A DNA stretch of 64,000 nucleotides from Bacteroidales bacterium (GTDB lineage Bacteria > Bacteroidota > Bacteroidia > Bacteroidales > UBA932): positions 1-64,000 of the forward strand of contig JAEELG010000078.1 of the NCBI GenBank assembly GCA_016288775.1. Reading direction: 5' to 3'. Positions 24,252-32,950 of the stretch are shown piece by piece. Positions within the stretch are counted from its first letter, which is position 1. The number at the start of each line of letters is the position of its first letter. Under the pieces are notes generated by a model. That model made no database searches. It was given only the letters and a program-made list of their open reading frames with translations, and had not been told where the DNA came from. The translations under genes were made by a program, and so were the position numbers.

Positions 24252-25305
24252 ATTCATCTTCCGGCATGGTCTTGCAATACCGGCGCCACTTGTCGAGCAG
24301 AGCCGTCATGTCCGCGGGCAGCGGGGATTCGAATCGCAGCCATTTGCGGGTGCGCGGATGCACGAATCCCAGCGTGGCGGCATGCAGCGCCTGGCGCGGG
24401 CAGATGGTAAAGCAATTGTGGATGAACTGCTTGTACTTTGAATACACTGTCCCCTGCCGTATTTCCGTGCCGCCGTAGCGCTCGTCCCCGAAAATCGGGT
24501 GCCCGATGCTGCTCAGGTGCACCCTGATCTGGTGCGTGCGGCCTGTCTCGAGCCTGCACTCCACCAGGGTCACGTATCCGAAGCGCTCCAGCACCTTCCA
24601 GTGGGTGACGGCATGCTTGCCCTTCTCGGGATCGTCGGTGGTGCAGAACCGCAGGCGGTCCGACGGGTCTCGCATCAGGTTGGCATCCACGGTGCCTTCG
24701 TCTTCCTTCAGGTCGCCCCATACAACGGCTCGGTAGAGACGCTCTATCGAGTGGTCGAAGAACTGGCGGGCGAGGTTCAGCTGCGATTCGTCGTTCTTGG
24801 CGACAGCCAGCAGGCCGCTGGTATCCTTGTCGATGCGGTGCACAAGGATTCCCATGCGCTCGTCGTCGGCGTCGGGCCCCTGGGAGATGCCCAGATGGAA
24901 CGCAAGGGCGTTCACAAGCGTACTCTCATAGTGGCCGTGCCCGGGATGCACAACCATTCCGGCGGGCTTGTCGAGCACCAGTACGTCGTCGTCTTCATAA
25001 ACGATGTCGAGGGGAATCTCCTGCGGCTTGATCTCCACTCCCCTGCGCCTGTAGGGCATCACGAAGCGGATTATGTCGCCGGGACGCACTATATAGTTGG
25101 CTTTCACCGTCTTCTCCCCCACCTGCACGAAGCCCTCCTTGATGGCGCACTGCACGCGATGGCGCGAGGTCTTCTCCATGTGCGCCGACATGTACTTGTC
25201 TATGCGCAGCGGCTCCTGGCCGGGATCGACCGCCATGCGGAAATGCTCGAACATTTCCTGTTCCTCGTCGAGGAACTCAGGCTCGTTACTGGGGTTTGTC
25301 TGCAT
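24250..25305 (-). CDS. rluD: RluA-family pseudouridine synthase (RluD-like)
   Basis: This enzyme converts specific uridines of 23S rRNA to pseudouridine. The 351 residues contain an N-terminal S4 domain (LRIDKYMSAHMEKTSRHRVQ) and the catalytic domain, with the nucleophilic Asp in VHRIDKDTSGLLAVAKN near 168. VVHPGHGHYESTLVNAL and LETGRTHQIRVHL are also family signatures. Start MQTNPSNEPEF. It overlaps the PASTA gene by 20 bases, and the PASTA-rluD order is common in Bacteroidota. Confidence 0.92.
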   Translation of the reverse strand: MQTNPSNEPEFLDEEQEMFEHFRMAVDPGQEPLRIDKYMSAHMEKTSRHRVQCAIKEGFVQVGEKTVKANYIVRPGDIIRFVMPYRRRGVEIKPQEIPLDIVYEDDDVLVLDKPAGMVVHPGHGHYESTLVNALAFHLGISQGPDADDERMGILVHRIDKDTSGLLAVAKNDESQLNLARQFFDHSIERLYRAVVWGDLKEDEGTVDANLMRDPSDRLRFCTTDDPEKGKHAVTHWKVLERFGYVTLVECRLETGRTHQIRVHLSSIGHPIFGDERYGGTEIRQGTVYSKYKQFIHNCFTICPRQALHAATLGFVHPRTRKWLRFESPLPADMTALLDKWRRYCKTMPEDE

Positions 25306-26071
25306 CCACTCGGAGGTACAGGGTTACGGGCGTGCCCATCACCACCGGGCTGCCGGTGGCTTCCGGACGCTGGGAATAAACCGTTGCCGCAAGCGAATCG
25401 GCATAGGTGCGGACGGTCTTGTCGAACACCACTGCGGCCACGTTCAGGGAATTGGAATGAATCGCGTCGATGGCGTTCAGGTATCGGTATCCCTTGAGTT
25501 TGGGAACGTAGGTCATGGCGTCGGCGCCGTTCAGGCCTATCACGAGGTCGATTACGGAGCCGGTGTAAATCCTGGTGCCGGGCTCGATGTCGCGGCCCTT
25601 GTACTGCTGCGCCAGAACGTTGTTGGTAGCTATGTCGCTGACGTAATTGAGTCGTCCGAGCATCAGGCCCTTGGCAGCAAGCTCGGCCTTGGCCTGACGG
25701 AGCGACACATGCACCAGATTGGGCATTGCAACCTTCTTTGGCACCTGGGAATTCACGGTAAGCGAGATGGTCCGACCGGGCTTGACCTTGTCGCCCGCCT
25801 TGGGAAGCTGGCTTACAACGGCCCCGCGCGCCATGCGTTTCATGTAAACGGAATCGGTGACCTGTATCTCGAGTCCGGCCGCCCTTGCAGTCGTCCTGGA
25901 ATCGGCCACCGTAAGGCCCGCCATGTCGGGCACGGTGATTTCCTTGCCGTGGCGGGTGCGAATCGCCAGGAAAATGCTTGCCACCGCCACAACCAGGAGC
26001 ACGAACAACACGCCCAGAAGCAGATTCCGGACTATCCAGTTGCCAAGTATGGATTTCTTCTTTTGTGCCAT
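25286..26071 (-). CDS. PASTA domain protein anchored in the inner membrane
   Basis: This 261-residue protein has one N-terminal membrane helix (VRNLLLGVLFVLLVVAVASI) and three PASTA repeats (ITVPDMAGLTVADS; VAMPNLVHVSLRQAKAEL; MTYVPKLKGYRYLNAIDA). PASTA modules in other phyla bind peptidoglycan fragments or beta-lactams. Here no kinase or penicillin-binding domain is attached. It is co-transcribed with rluD (20-base overlap) and lies 2 bases from the LysE stop. Confidence 0.85.
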   Translation of the reverse strand: MAQKKKSILGNWIVRNLLLGVLFVLLVVAVASIFLAIRTRHGKEITVPDMAGLTVADSRTTARAAGLEIQVTDSVYMKRMARGAVVSQLPKAGDKVKPGRTISLTVNSQVPKKVAMPNLVHVSLRQAKAELAAKGLMLGRLNYVSDIATNNVLAQQYKGRDIEPGTRIYTGSVIDLVIGLNGADAMTYVPKLKGYRYLNAIDAIHSNSLNVAAVVFDKTVRTYADSLAATVYSQRPEATGSPVVMGTPVTLYLRVDADKPQ

Positions 26072-26073
26072 AA

Positions 26074-26697
26074 TCAGAGAATCATTATACCGCGGACCAG
26101 AAACACGGCGCCGAATACCATGACAGCCATGCCTGCGACCCGGTTGATGCGGTTAAGGGTTTTTATCTTGAACTGCTCACGCAGCTTGTCGGCGGCGAAG
26201 GCGAACGACAGCCACCACAGAAGCGCGCCTATGAAAACGAACAGCACTATCATCCACATAGGGCTCACGGCTGCGCTGACGTCGAGTTTGAAGAGTGCCA
26301 CGAGGGCGAACATGTAAGCGAGCGCACCCGGATTTGCAAGCGCACATCCTCCTGCCTGAAGGGCATACTGCACCGCCTTTGACTTGGTGGTCTCGGCGAC
26401 TTTCATCTTTTCCAGCGGTTTGCGCTTCAGCATCGTATAGCCCACGATTGCAACCAGTATACCGCCGCCAATCATAATCCACGCCTGGTTTCGGGAGATG
26501 AATCCGTCCACGAACATGAAGGCGAAGAGACTCGCCACTGCGTACAGGGTATCGATCACTGCGGAGCCGACTCCGGCCGCGAATCCAGCCATCCTTCCGT
26601 GACAGAAGGTTTTCTGCATGACCAGCAGCGACACCGGTCCCACGGGAACCGATGCGATGATGCCGATAAGCACAGCCTTTATTAATTCTTGCAGCAT
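26074..26697 (-). CDS. LysE family transporter
   Basis: This inner-membrane exporter of the LysE/RhtB superfamily has about 207 residues and six predicted helices. The signature ASVPVGPVSLLVMQKTFCHG follows the first helix. Such proteins export amino acids or related metabolites, and the substrate is unknown. The start is placed at MLQELIKAV because the -7 motif ends 6 bases before it. The ORF-track start upstream is a TTG inside the promoter motif. It heads the LysE-PASTA-rluD operon. Confidence 0.82.
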   Translation of the reverse strand: MLQELIKAVLIGIIASVPVGPVSLLVMQKTFCHGRMAGFAAGVGSAVIDTLYAVASLFAFMFVDGFISRNQAWIMIGGGILVAIVGYTMLKRKPLEKMKVAETTKSKAVQYALQAGGCALANPGALAYMFALVALFKLDVSAAVSPMWMIVLFVFIGALLWWLSFAFAADKLREQFKIKTLNRINRVAGMAVMVFGAVFLVRGIMIL

Positions 26698-26703
26698 GGC
26701 ATG

Positions 26704-26711
26704 CAAAGGTA
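26704..26711 (-). promoter_or_regulatory. -7 promoter motif TAccTTTG for the LysE-PASTA-rluD operon
   Basis: TACCTTTG on the minus strand sits between the lnt stop codon and the LysE start, 6 bases before the ATG. Confidence 0.6.
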
Positions 26712-26716
26712 CTAAA

Positions 26717-28342
26717 CTATTTCCGGCCCGGCAACAGGCGCACGAGGAGAAGTGCCAGCAGAAGCAGGAACACCAGCGTGCACACGCGGCCGGTCACGTC
26801 TCCGTGACGGGCAAAGAAGCTCAGCTCCGAATTCAGGTTCACTTCTCCGCGCATTACGGCTTCCTCCCACCATGGGCCTTCCTGAACCATCTCTCCCCTC
26901 TGGTCGATGAATCCGCTGATGCCGGAGTTGCCGCAGCGTGCTATGTCGCGGCGAAGCTCCAGGGCCCTCAGGCAGCTGTAGCTGAGGTGCTGGCGGTATC
27001 CGGGGGTATTGCCCCACCAGGAGTCATTGGTAATGACGGTAAGGAATTTGGCGCCCTTGGTGACATATCCGGTGCAATACTCGCCGTAAACCGATTCGTA
27101 GCACACGGCGCATCCGAGCGGAGTGCCGTCGGAAAGGTGCAGCAGGGATATTTCATCCTGGCCGGTATCACGGGCAATCATGGGGTTGCCGTCATTGAGG
27201 AACTTCGAAAGCCAGTTGTCCAGCGGCACGAAGAACTTGGGATACGGCGTCATCTCGGTACCGACCACAAGCTTGCTCTTGTGGAACACCTCCGTGCGTC
27301 CGTCCGGCGACAGCATCAGGGCGCTGTTGTGCGCCTTCAGCCAGCCGTTTCCGTATGGATAACAAAGCAGGCCCGGTGCACTTCGGGTGCTGAAGATTTC
27401 ATACGTGCCCGCCCCGAACAGCATATCCGTTCCGGGATAATCCTGAAGGAAGCCGTGGAAGCGTTTCCATGTGGGCGACTGCTGAATGAAATTCAGGAAT
27501 ACATCGGAGGTCACGGTCTCCGGAGCCAGCAGCAGGCGCACGGGCTCCCTGCGGAGCGAATCGGCCACAAGGCCAAGCAGGAGCTCGTTCTGCTCTTCCT
27601 GCTCCATAGACTCGAACTTCTTGTACGGATCGAGGTTGGGCTGGCCGATCAGCACGCTTACGCTGCCCTCCGAACGCTCCTTGTATCCGTTGTACATGAT
27701 GGCGGAGCACACGAAAGGGCCGATGAGTACCAGCACTAGAGCCGTAACCGCAGCCACCCGCGCCTTGCCGTTCCAGTTGCGCCACTTGCCTTCGGCGAGC
27801 GAAATCAGCAGGCCGAAGATACCGAGGTTGGAGCACCATACCCAGAGCGAGCCGCCAAGGGTTCCCGTAACGCTGTACCACTGAATGTCCTTGATGTTGG
27901 TCGCGAAGGCGTTGCCCAGCGCGAGCCAGGGCCACGAAATCTGGGCATGTGTGAAATACCAGCGTTCCCAGGCTATCCACGCCGCCGCCAGGAAGATGTA
28001 AGGGACGACGCCCTTGAGCCTCTTGCGGGCAAGGCGGAACAGCCCGAATACCAGCGACATCTGCAGGGCGTTGGCAAACACCGCGAAGAGTCCTCCTCCC
28101 ACGGAGGCATTGCACACCCAGAACGTAGTGAAGGCATTCCAGAGCACGAAGGCGCTGTAATGCCAAATCCAGAAACGCTTCACTGCAGCGCCCTTGGCGA
28201 TGTATTCGGCGCAGAGCAGGGGCACGAAGCCCACAAGGGCGAAGAATCCGGCGTGAGGTACGAGCCAGGGAAGGCTCAGCATCACGGCCGACGCGACACT
28301 GAGCCCCCATAGCACCGGATATGGTGAAGCGGTCTTCTTCAA
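26717..28342 (-). CDS. lnt: Apolipoprotein N-acyltransferase
   Basis: Lnt adds the third acyl chain to the N-terminal Cys of lipoproteins at the inner membrane. Here that would serve the many lipoproteins of the window. The 541 residues have an N-terminal block of about 6-7 helices and a periplasmic nitrilase domain with the triad Glu (LLAPETVTSDVF), Lys (KSKLVVGTEMTPYP) and Cys (GCAVCYESVYGE). A last helix near 520 ends the protein. The start is TTG at 28342, 2 bases after the nagB stop, and no in-frame ATG lies before the first helix. It is probably the last gene of the sugar-phosphate transcription unit. Confidence 0.9.
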   Translation of the reverse strand: MKKTASPYPVLWGLSVASAVMLSLPWLVPHAGFFALVGFVPLLCAEYIAKGAAVKRFWIWHYSAFVLWNAFTTFWVCNASVGGGLFAVFANALQMSLVFGLFRLARKRLKGVVPYIFLAAAWIAWERWYFTHAQISWPWLALGNAFATNIKDIQWYSVTGTLGGSLWVWCSNLGIFGLLISLAEGKWRNWNGKARVAAVTALVLVLIGPFVCSAIMYNGYKERSEGSVSVLIGQPNLDPYKKFESMEQEEQNELLLGLVADSLRREPVRLLLAPETVTSDVFLNFIQQSPTWKRFHGFLQDYPGTDMLFGAGTYEIFSTRSAPGLLCYPYGNGWLKAHNSALMLSPDGRTEVFHKSKLVVGTEMTPYPKFFVPLDNWLSKFLNDGNPMIARDTGQDEISLLHLSDGTPLGCAVCYESVYGEYCTGYVTKGAKFLTVITNDSWWGNTPGYRQHLSYSCLRALELRRDIARCGNSGISGFIDQRGEMVQEGPWWEEAVMRGEVNLNSELSFFARHGDVTGRVCTLVFLLLLALLLVRLLPGRK

Positions 28343-28344
28343 AA

Positions 28345-29124
28345 CTATTCGGTTGCCTTGAAATACTTGTAGCTGTTGACCTTCAGCTCACCTGCTGCAT
28401 CTTCGTCGCAGGCGATGATGCCGGCGGGATGCATCTGCAGTGCACTGAGGGTGCAATAATGGGAGATGGGGCCCTCCACGGAATCCTTGATGGCGCGTGC
28501 CTTCTTGGAACCGAAAGCGAGAACCACGACCTCCTTGGCTCCCATGACGGTGGCGACACCCACGCTGAGGGCCTGTGCAGGCACCTTGGAAGGATCGTTG
28601 TCGAAGAAACGGGAGTTGACCTCACGGGTCTGGGGAGTAAGGGTGATAACCCTGGTGCGGGACTCGAGAGAGGAGAAAGGCTCGTTGAATGCGATGTGGC
28701 CGTCTTCGCCGACGCCGCCGAGGAACAGGTCGAAGCCGCCTGCCTTCTCGATAGCCTTCTCATAGGCCGCGCACTCTGCTGCCAGGTCGGGAGCGTTGCC
28801 GTTCAGGATATGGATGTTGGCTGCGGGCTCGTCGATATGGTCGAACAGATATTTGTGCATGAAGCTGTGATAGCTCTCGGGATGCTCCACGGGCAGAGCC
28901 ACATACTCGTCCATGTTAAAGGAGATGACATTCTTGAACGACACCTTCCCGGCCTTGACCAGACGGATGAGTTCGTTGTAGGTCTCGATGGGAGTTGAAC
29001 CGGTGCACAGACCGATTACGAAAGGCTCGGAAGTGCGGGCTGCTTTCTCGTTGATTTTGTCTGCGATGTAACGGGCGGCCCATACGGAGGCCTCCACCAT
29101 GGTGTCTCTGATTATAACTTTCAT
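28345..29124 (-). CDS. nagB: Glucosamine-6-phosphate deaminase
   Basis: NagB converts glucosamine 6-phosphate to fructose 6-phosphate and ammonia. The 259 residues are standard. GLCTGSTPIETYNEL is the phosphate loop, VISFNMDEYVALP carries the catalytic Asp, SYHSFMHKYLFDHID the lid, and GVGEDGHIAFNEP the catalytic Glu/His pocket. It starts 4 bases after the stop of the larger deaminase/deacetylase gene, so the operon encodes two deaminase domains. Confidence 0.94.
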   Translation of the reverse strand: MKVIIRDTMVEASVWAARYIADKINEKAARTSEPFVIGLCTGSTPIETYNELIRLVKAGKVSFKNVISFNMDEYVALPVEHPESYHSFMHKYLFDHIDEPAANIHILNGNAPDLAAECAAYEKAIEKAGGFDLFLGGVGEDGHIAFNEPFSSLESRTRVITLTPQTREVNSRFFDNDPSKVPAQALSVGVATVMGAKEVVVLAFGSKKARAIKDSVEGPISHYCTLSALQMHPAGIIACDEDAAGELKVNSYKYFKATE

Positions 29125-29128
29125 AATA

Positions 29129-31054
29129 TCAATAGAGTTTTAAGAATACTTCGATTGCCTGATACTCTGCCATGCCGAGCTGGTCGTACAGTTTTGCGGT
29201 ATTGGACGTACGCTCCTCAGCCCTCTGCCAGAACTCGCGGGAATCCTCGCCAGGGAACGGGACTATGTCCTTCTGAGAGATGTGGCGGAAAATGGCGTGA
29301 CGCTTCATCACCACCTCGTCGGGAGACAGGGGCACCGCCATGTCCACCCTGCCGAGTTCCCACTCCATCCATGCGCCGCGGTACAGCCACACATGGGTGT
29401 CGGCAAGGAGCTTGGAATCCTCCTTCTTGATCTGCTCGAGGGCGGTGAGAGCCGCCTCGGTGCATACGCGGTGCGTTCCGTGAGGGTCGGCAAGGTCGCC
29501 CGCCATGAAGATCATGTGCGGCTTGAGCTTGACGATGAGGTCCTTTATGATATCCACGTCGGCCTGGGTGCGGGGATTCTTCTTGATACCGCCGGACTCA
29601 TAGAAAGGCAGATTAAGGAAATGGACGTTGGTATTGTCGTTGAGACCGAAGGAACGCACGGCTCCGCGGGCCTCGCTGCGGCGGATGGCTCCCTTAATGT
29701 CGAGCAGCGCACGCGGCTCCGGCTCGCCGGGCACCTTGCTGTCCACCAGCGCCTTCACCTCGGCGAACTTGTCGGCATAGCCGAGCTGGTAGGAGGCGTC
29801 GATCAGCTGCAGCACGAAATCGTCGTTCACGGCCACGTTTCCGGAAGTTTCGTACGCAACGTGCACGTTGTGCCCCTGCGACACGAGACGGATGAAGGTA
29901 CCGCCCATGGAGATGACGTCGTCGTCGGGGTGCGGCGAGAAGATGAGCACCGTCTTGGGATAGGGCTTCGCGCTTACGGGACGCGTAGTGTCGTCGGCAT
30001 TGGGCTTGCCGCCGGGCCAGCCGGTGATGGTATGCTGCAGGTCGTTGAAGACCTTGATGTTGATCTGGTCGTAAGTTCCCACGGCGCTTATCATCTCGCT
30101 CAGGTTGTTGTCGAGATAATCCTTCTCCGTGAGCTTGAGGATGGGCTTGCCGACGGTCTGGCACAGCCACACGACGGCCTTGCGCACGAATTTGGGAGTC
30201 CAGTCGCAGGGTCCCACCAGCCAGGGCGCTTCGACCCTGGTGAGCATGCTTGCCGCAGCCTCGTCGACATAGAACGAGATATGGTCGTGGCGCTGCAGGA
30301 ACGAAGCGGGACATGCCGGATCGACATTGCCCTCGGCGATGGCCTTGACGGCCGGGGCCTTGTCTTCGCCCCATGCCATAAGGATGATGCGCTTGGCTGA
30401 GAGCATCGTGCCGATACCGACGGTTATGGCCTTGTCGGGAGTGACGGTGATGTCGTTGTTGAAGTTTGCCGACTGGCGCTTGCGCGATGCGTACGAAAGG
30501 CGCACGGCACGGGTGCGGGTCTTCTCGTTGGAACCGGCCTCGTTGAATCCGACCTGCCCCTGCTCACCAACGCCGATAACCAGAAGGTCAAGCCCGCGGG
30601 CTATGGAATCGAATCGGGCGCAGTATGCCGAAAGCTCGTCCTGCGGGACGGTTCCGTCGGGGATATGAACGTTCTTCTTGAGGATGTCGATCTTGTCGAG
30701 CAGGGCCTCGTGCAGACGGTAGTTGCGGCTCTGCAGCTCATCCTTGGAAGAAGGATAATACTCGTCGATGGAAACGATCTCCACGTTCTTGAACGACACC
30801 TGGCCTGCCTTGTAACGGCGTGCAAGCTCGTTGTACAGCGATACGGGAGTGGCTCCGGTGGTAAGGCCGAGGCGGAACAGCCCGTCCGTGTGGGAATTGA
30901 TGGACGCCACGATGAAATCGGCTATCTTGTAGGAAGCCGGCCTCGACTCGGGGAATACATGTGTCCAGATCTTTTCGTAAGTGTGGAGGATACCGGCAGG
31001 AAGATTCTCATCAATGAGCCCGCCGTCGTAAGGAAGTGTAAAATGCTCGTTCAT
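29129..31054 (-). CDS. Glucosamine-6-phosphate deaminase / PIG-L deacetylase fusion
   Basis: This 641-residue two-domain protein has residues about 25-290 as a NagB-like isomerase/deaminase (LGLTTGATPVSLYNEL, IVSIDEYYPSS, GVGEQGQVGFNEA). Residues about 370-610 are a PIG-L/LmbE zinc deacetylase (IFSPHPDDDVISMGG, DLADPHGTHRVC). Together the domains could deacetylate and deaminate an amino-sugar phosphate. The NagB half differs at the pocket (GQVGFNEA against GHIAFNEP), so its activity may differ. Similar fusions occur in Bacteroides. The start at MNEHFTLPYD is set by the -7 motif 6 bases upstream; the ORF-track start is 10 codons earlier. Confidence 0.85.
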   Translation of the reverse strand: MNEHFTLPYDGGLIDENLPAGILHTYEKIWTHVFPESRPASYKIADFIVASINSHTDGLFRLGLTTGATPVSLYNELARRYKAGQVSFKNVEIVSIDEYYPSSKDELQSRNYRLHEALLDKIDILKKNVHIPDGTVPQDELSAYCARFDSIARGLDLLVIGVGEQGQVGFNEAGSNEKTRTRAVRLSYASRKRQSANFNNDITVTPDKAITVGIGTMLSAKRIILMAWGEDKAPAVKAIAEGNVDPACPASFLQRHDHISFYVDEAAASMLTRVEAPWLVGPCDWTPKFVRKAVVWLCQTVGKPILKLTEKDYLDNNLSEMISAVGTYDQINIKVFNDLQHTITGWPGGKPNADDTTRPVSAKPYPKTVLIFSPHPDDDVISMGGTFIRLVSQGHNVHVAYETSGNVAVNDDFVLQLIDASYQLGYADKFAEVKALVDSKVPGEPEPRALLDIKGAIRRSEARGAVRSFGLNDNTNVHFLNLPFYESGGIKKNPRTQADVDIIKDLIVKLKPHMIFMAGDLADPHGTHRVCTEAALTALEQIKKEDSKLLADTHVWLYRGAWMEWELGRVDMAVPLSPDEVVMKRHAIFRHISQKDIVPFPGEDSREFWQRAEERTSNTAKLYDQLGMAEYQAIEVFLKLY

Positions 31055-31060
31055 ATCTTG

Positions 31061-31068
31061 CAAATTTA
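31061..31068 (-). promoter_or_regulatory. -7 promoter motif TAaaTTTG for the deaminase genes
   Basis: TAAATTTG on the minus strand lies between the mtlA end and the fusion gene, 6 bases before its ATG. The nagB part can therefore be transcribed without the PTS genes. Confidence 0.6.
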
Positions 31069-31076
31069 CATATTTT

Positions 31077-32942
31077 TCAGCCAATTGTCAACTCATCATT
31101 TATGATGAGGGGGTCGGAAACGGTGCAGAGACGCTCGAGTGTCTCAGGGTTCTCAAGCGTTTCGGAAAGACGGGCCAGGATAGACAGGTGGTCGTCGCCT
31201 TTCCCGGCTATTCCTATTACCAGGCGCGCCTTCTCTCCGCCGTCGAATTCAACGCCTTCGGGATACTGCAGCACGACGATTCCGGAGTGCTTTACCTTGG
31301 TCTTTGCCTCCGCCGTCCCGTGAGGGATGGCTACGCCTTCGCCCATGTAGGTAGTGGCAGTACGCTCGCGCTCCAGCATCGCCTGGGCATAGCCTTCATC
31401 CACGTATCCGGCCGCCTCCAGCATCCTTCCGGCCCTCAGTATCGCCGCCTCTTTGCTCTCGCTTGTCAAGCCAGTCAGGATGTTGGCCGATGCCAGCATT
31501 GGCAGCGGCTCCGGCTCCGCAGCGGCCTCCCGTCCGGAGGCTGAAAGACTGGGGAAAACGCCTCCGGACGGGAGGCCGCTGTCTCCGCTTTCTGAGCCGC
31601 CGCTCCGCTGTAGACGCTCCAGGAGGGCATCCAGGGCAGGATCGGAGAGGAAATTGGTGATAGCCAGGACCTCCTTGCCGCTGAGGCGCGCGCGGTCGGC
31701 GAGCTCCCGCTGGCAGATGACCAGCGAGGCGTCGGCAGGAATGTCACCCACGGCACAGTTCGTACACTTGATTCCGCCCAGGCCCGCTTTCATAAGCCGT
31801 GCCTTGAAACGGGTGGCGCCAAGGGCGCTCGAGCCCATGCCGGCGTCGCATGCAAAAACTATCTTGGAGATGATGCCTGACGGCATGTCGGGAACTTCGC
31901 CTGCAGGAGCCGGACCGCCCTCGCTCTCACCCTGGAAATCGGGCCTCGACTTGACCATAGGCCAGGCCAGCAGGAACGATACGGCGGTACCTATCAGCAC
32001 ACCTAGTATGCCAAGCAGCGTCTTGCCCTTGGGAGACATCAGGATTATCGATATCAGGCTTCCTGGCGATGCTGGAGCCACAAGGCCGAAATCAACCAGC
32101 GTAAAGAAACTGAGCGCGCACACATTGCCCAGCATGACCGCAAGCAACAGTATCGGGCGTGCCAGCACGTAAGGAAAATAAATCTCGTGTATGCCGCCCA
32201 GGAGCTGGATTACCACTGCGCCGGGAGCCGACTGCTTGGTGGTTCCCTTGCCGAAAGCCCAGCATGCCAGCAGGATACCAAGGCCAGGACCGGGATTGGG
32301 ATCAACCAGGAACAGCATGCTCTGGCCCATCTCAGCCGCCTGCTGAATGCCCAGCGGCGTCATGATTCCGTGATTGACGGCATTGTTCAGGAACAGCACC
32401 TTGGCCGGGTCCACAAGCACCGCCAGCAGCGGATTCATCTTGTGCGCCAGCATCCAGTTCACCCCGGCACTCAGGCCGTTGGTGATCCACGATACGGCGT
32501 GTCCTATCACCAGATACCCGGCGATAGCCAGCAGCATGGCGATGATGCCTAGGGAGAAATTGTCCACCAGCATCTCAAAACCGGCACCGACCTTGCCGGC
32601 GACCAGTTTGTCGAAGCGCTTGACGCACCAGCCCGCAATGGGGCCCATGATCATGGCGCCCAGGAACATAGGCGTATCCGTTCCGATTATGACGCCCATG
32701 GCAGCGACAGCACCTGCCACTCCACCTCTGTAGCCACCGACGTTCTTGCCGGCGGTAAACGCTATCAGCGTGGGCAGCAGATACTTGAGCATGGGCGAGA
32801 CCATCTTTGCGATGTTCTCGTTGGGCCACCACCCTCCCGGGATGAATATTGCGGTAATCAGTCCCCATGCGATGAAGGCGCCGATATTCGGCATCACCAT
32901 CGCGCTGAGCGCACGTCCGAAACGCTGGATCTTCTCTTTCAT
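31077..32942 (-). CDS. mtlA: PTS mannitol transporter subunit IICBA
   Basis: This inner-membrane permease takes up mannitol and phosphorylates it to mannitol 1-phosphate. The 621 residues are close to E. coli MtlA. Domain IIC covers about 1-345, with helices and the substrate-site motif GGIHEIYFPYVLARPIL. IIB starts near 360, with the phospho-Cys in VFACDAGMGSSALG. IIA runs about 480-621, with the phospho-His in GVAIPHGTAEAK. The IIB-IIA linker (about 455-485) is Ser/Gly/Pro-rich and contains a perfect 22-bp inverted repeat at DNA level. It lies 8 bases after mtlD. PTS permeases are very rare in Bacteroidales. Confidence 0.9.
   Translation of the reverse strand: MKEKIQRFGRALSAMVMPNIGAFIAWGLITAIFIPGGWWPNENIAKMVSPMLKYLLPTLIAFTAGKNVGGYRGGVAGAVAAMGVIIGTDTPMFLGAMIMGPIAGWCVKRFDKLVAGKVGAGFEMLVDNFSLGIIAMLLAIAGYLVIGHAVSWITNGLSAGVNWMLAHKMNPLLAVLVDPAKVLFLNNAVNHGIMTPLGIQQAAEMGQSMLFLVDPNPGPGLGILLACWAFGKGTTKQSAPGAVVIQLLGGIHEIYFPYVLARPILLLAVMLGNVCALSFFTLVDFGLVAPASPGSLISIILMSPKGKTLLGILGVLIGTAVSFLLAWPMVKSRPDFQGESEGGPAPAGEVPDMPSGIISKIVFACDAGMGSSALGATRFKARLMKAGLGGIKCTNCAVGDIPADASLVICQRELADRARLSGKEVLAITNFLSDPALDALLERLQRSGGSESGDSGLPSGGVFPSLSASGREAAAEPEPLPMLASANILTGLTSESKEAAILRAGRMLEAAGYVDEGYAQAMLERERTATTYMGEGVAIPHGTAEAKTKVKHSGIVVLQYPEGVEFDGGEKARLVIGIAGKGDDHLSILARLSETLENPETLERLCTVSDPLIINDELTIG
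31520..31581. repeat. Perfect 22-bp inverted repeat inside mtlA
   Basis: Two 22-bp arms (CAGCGGCCTCCCGTCCGGAG followed by GC, and its exact reverse complement) surround an 18-base spacer. The 62 bases encode about 20 residues of the IIB-IIA linker (GLPSGGVFPSLSASG...) without breaking the frame. No second copy was found by eye in the window. It looks like a palindromic element that inserted in frame into a tolerant linker. Confidence 0.75.
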
Positions 32943-32950
32943 CTGTAATG

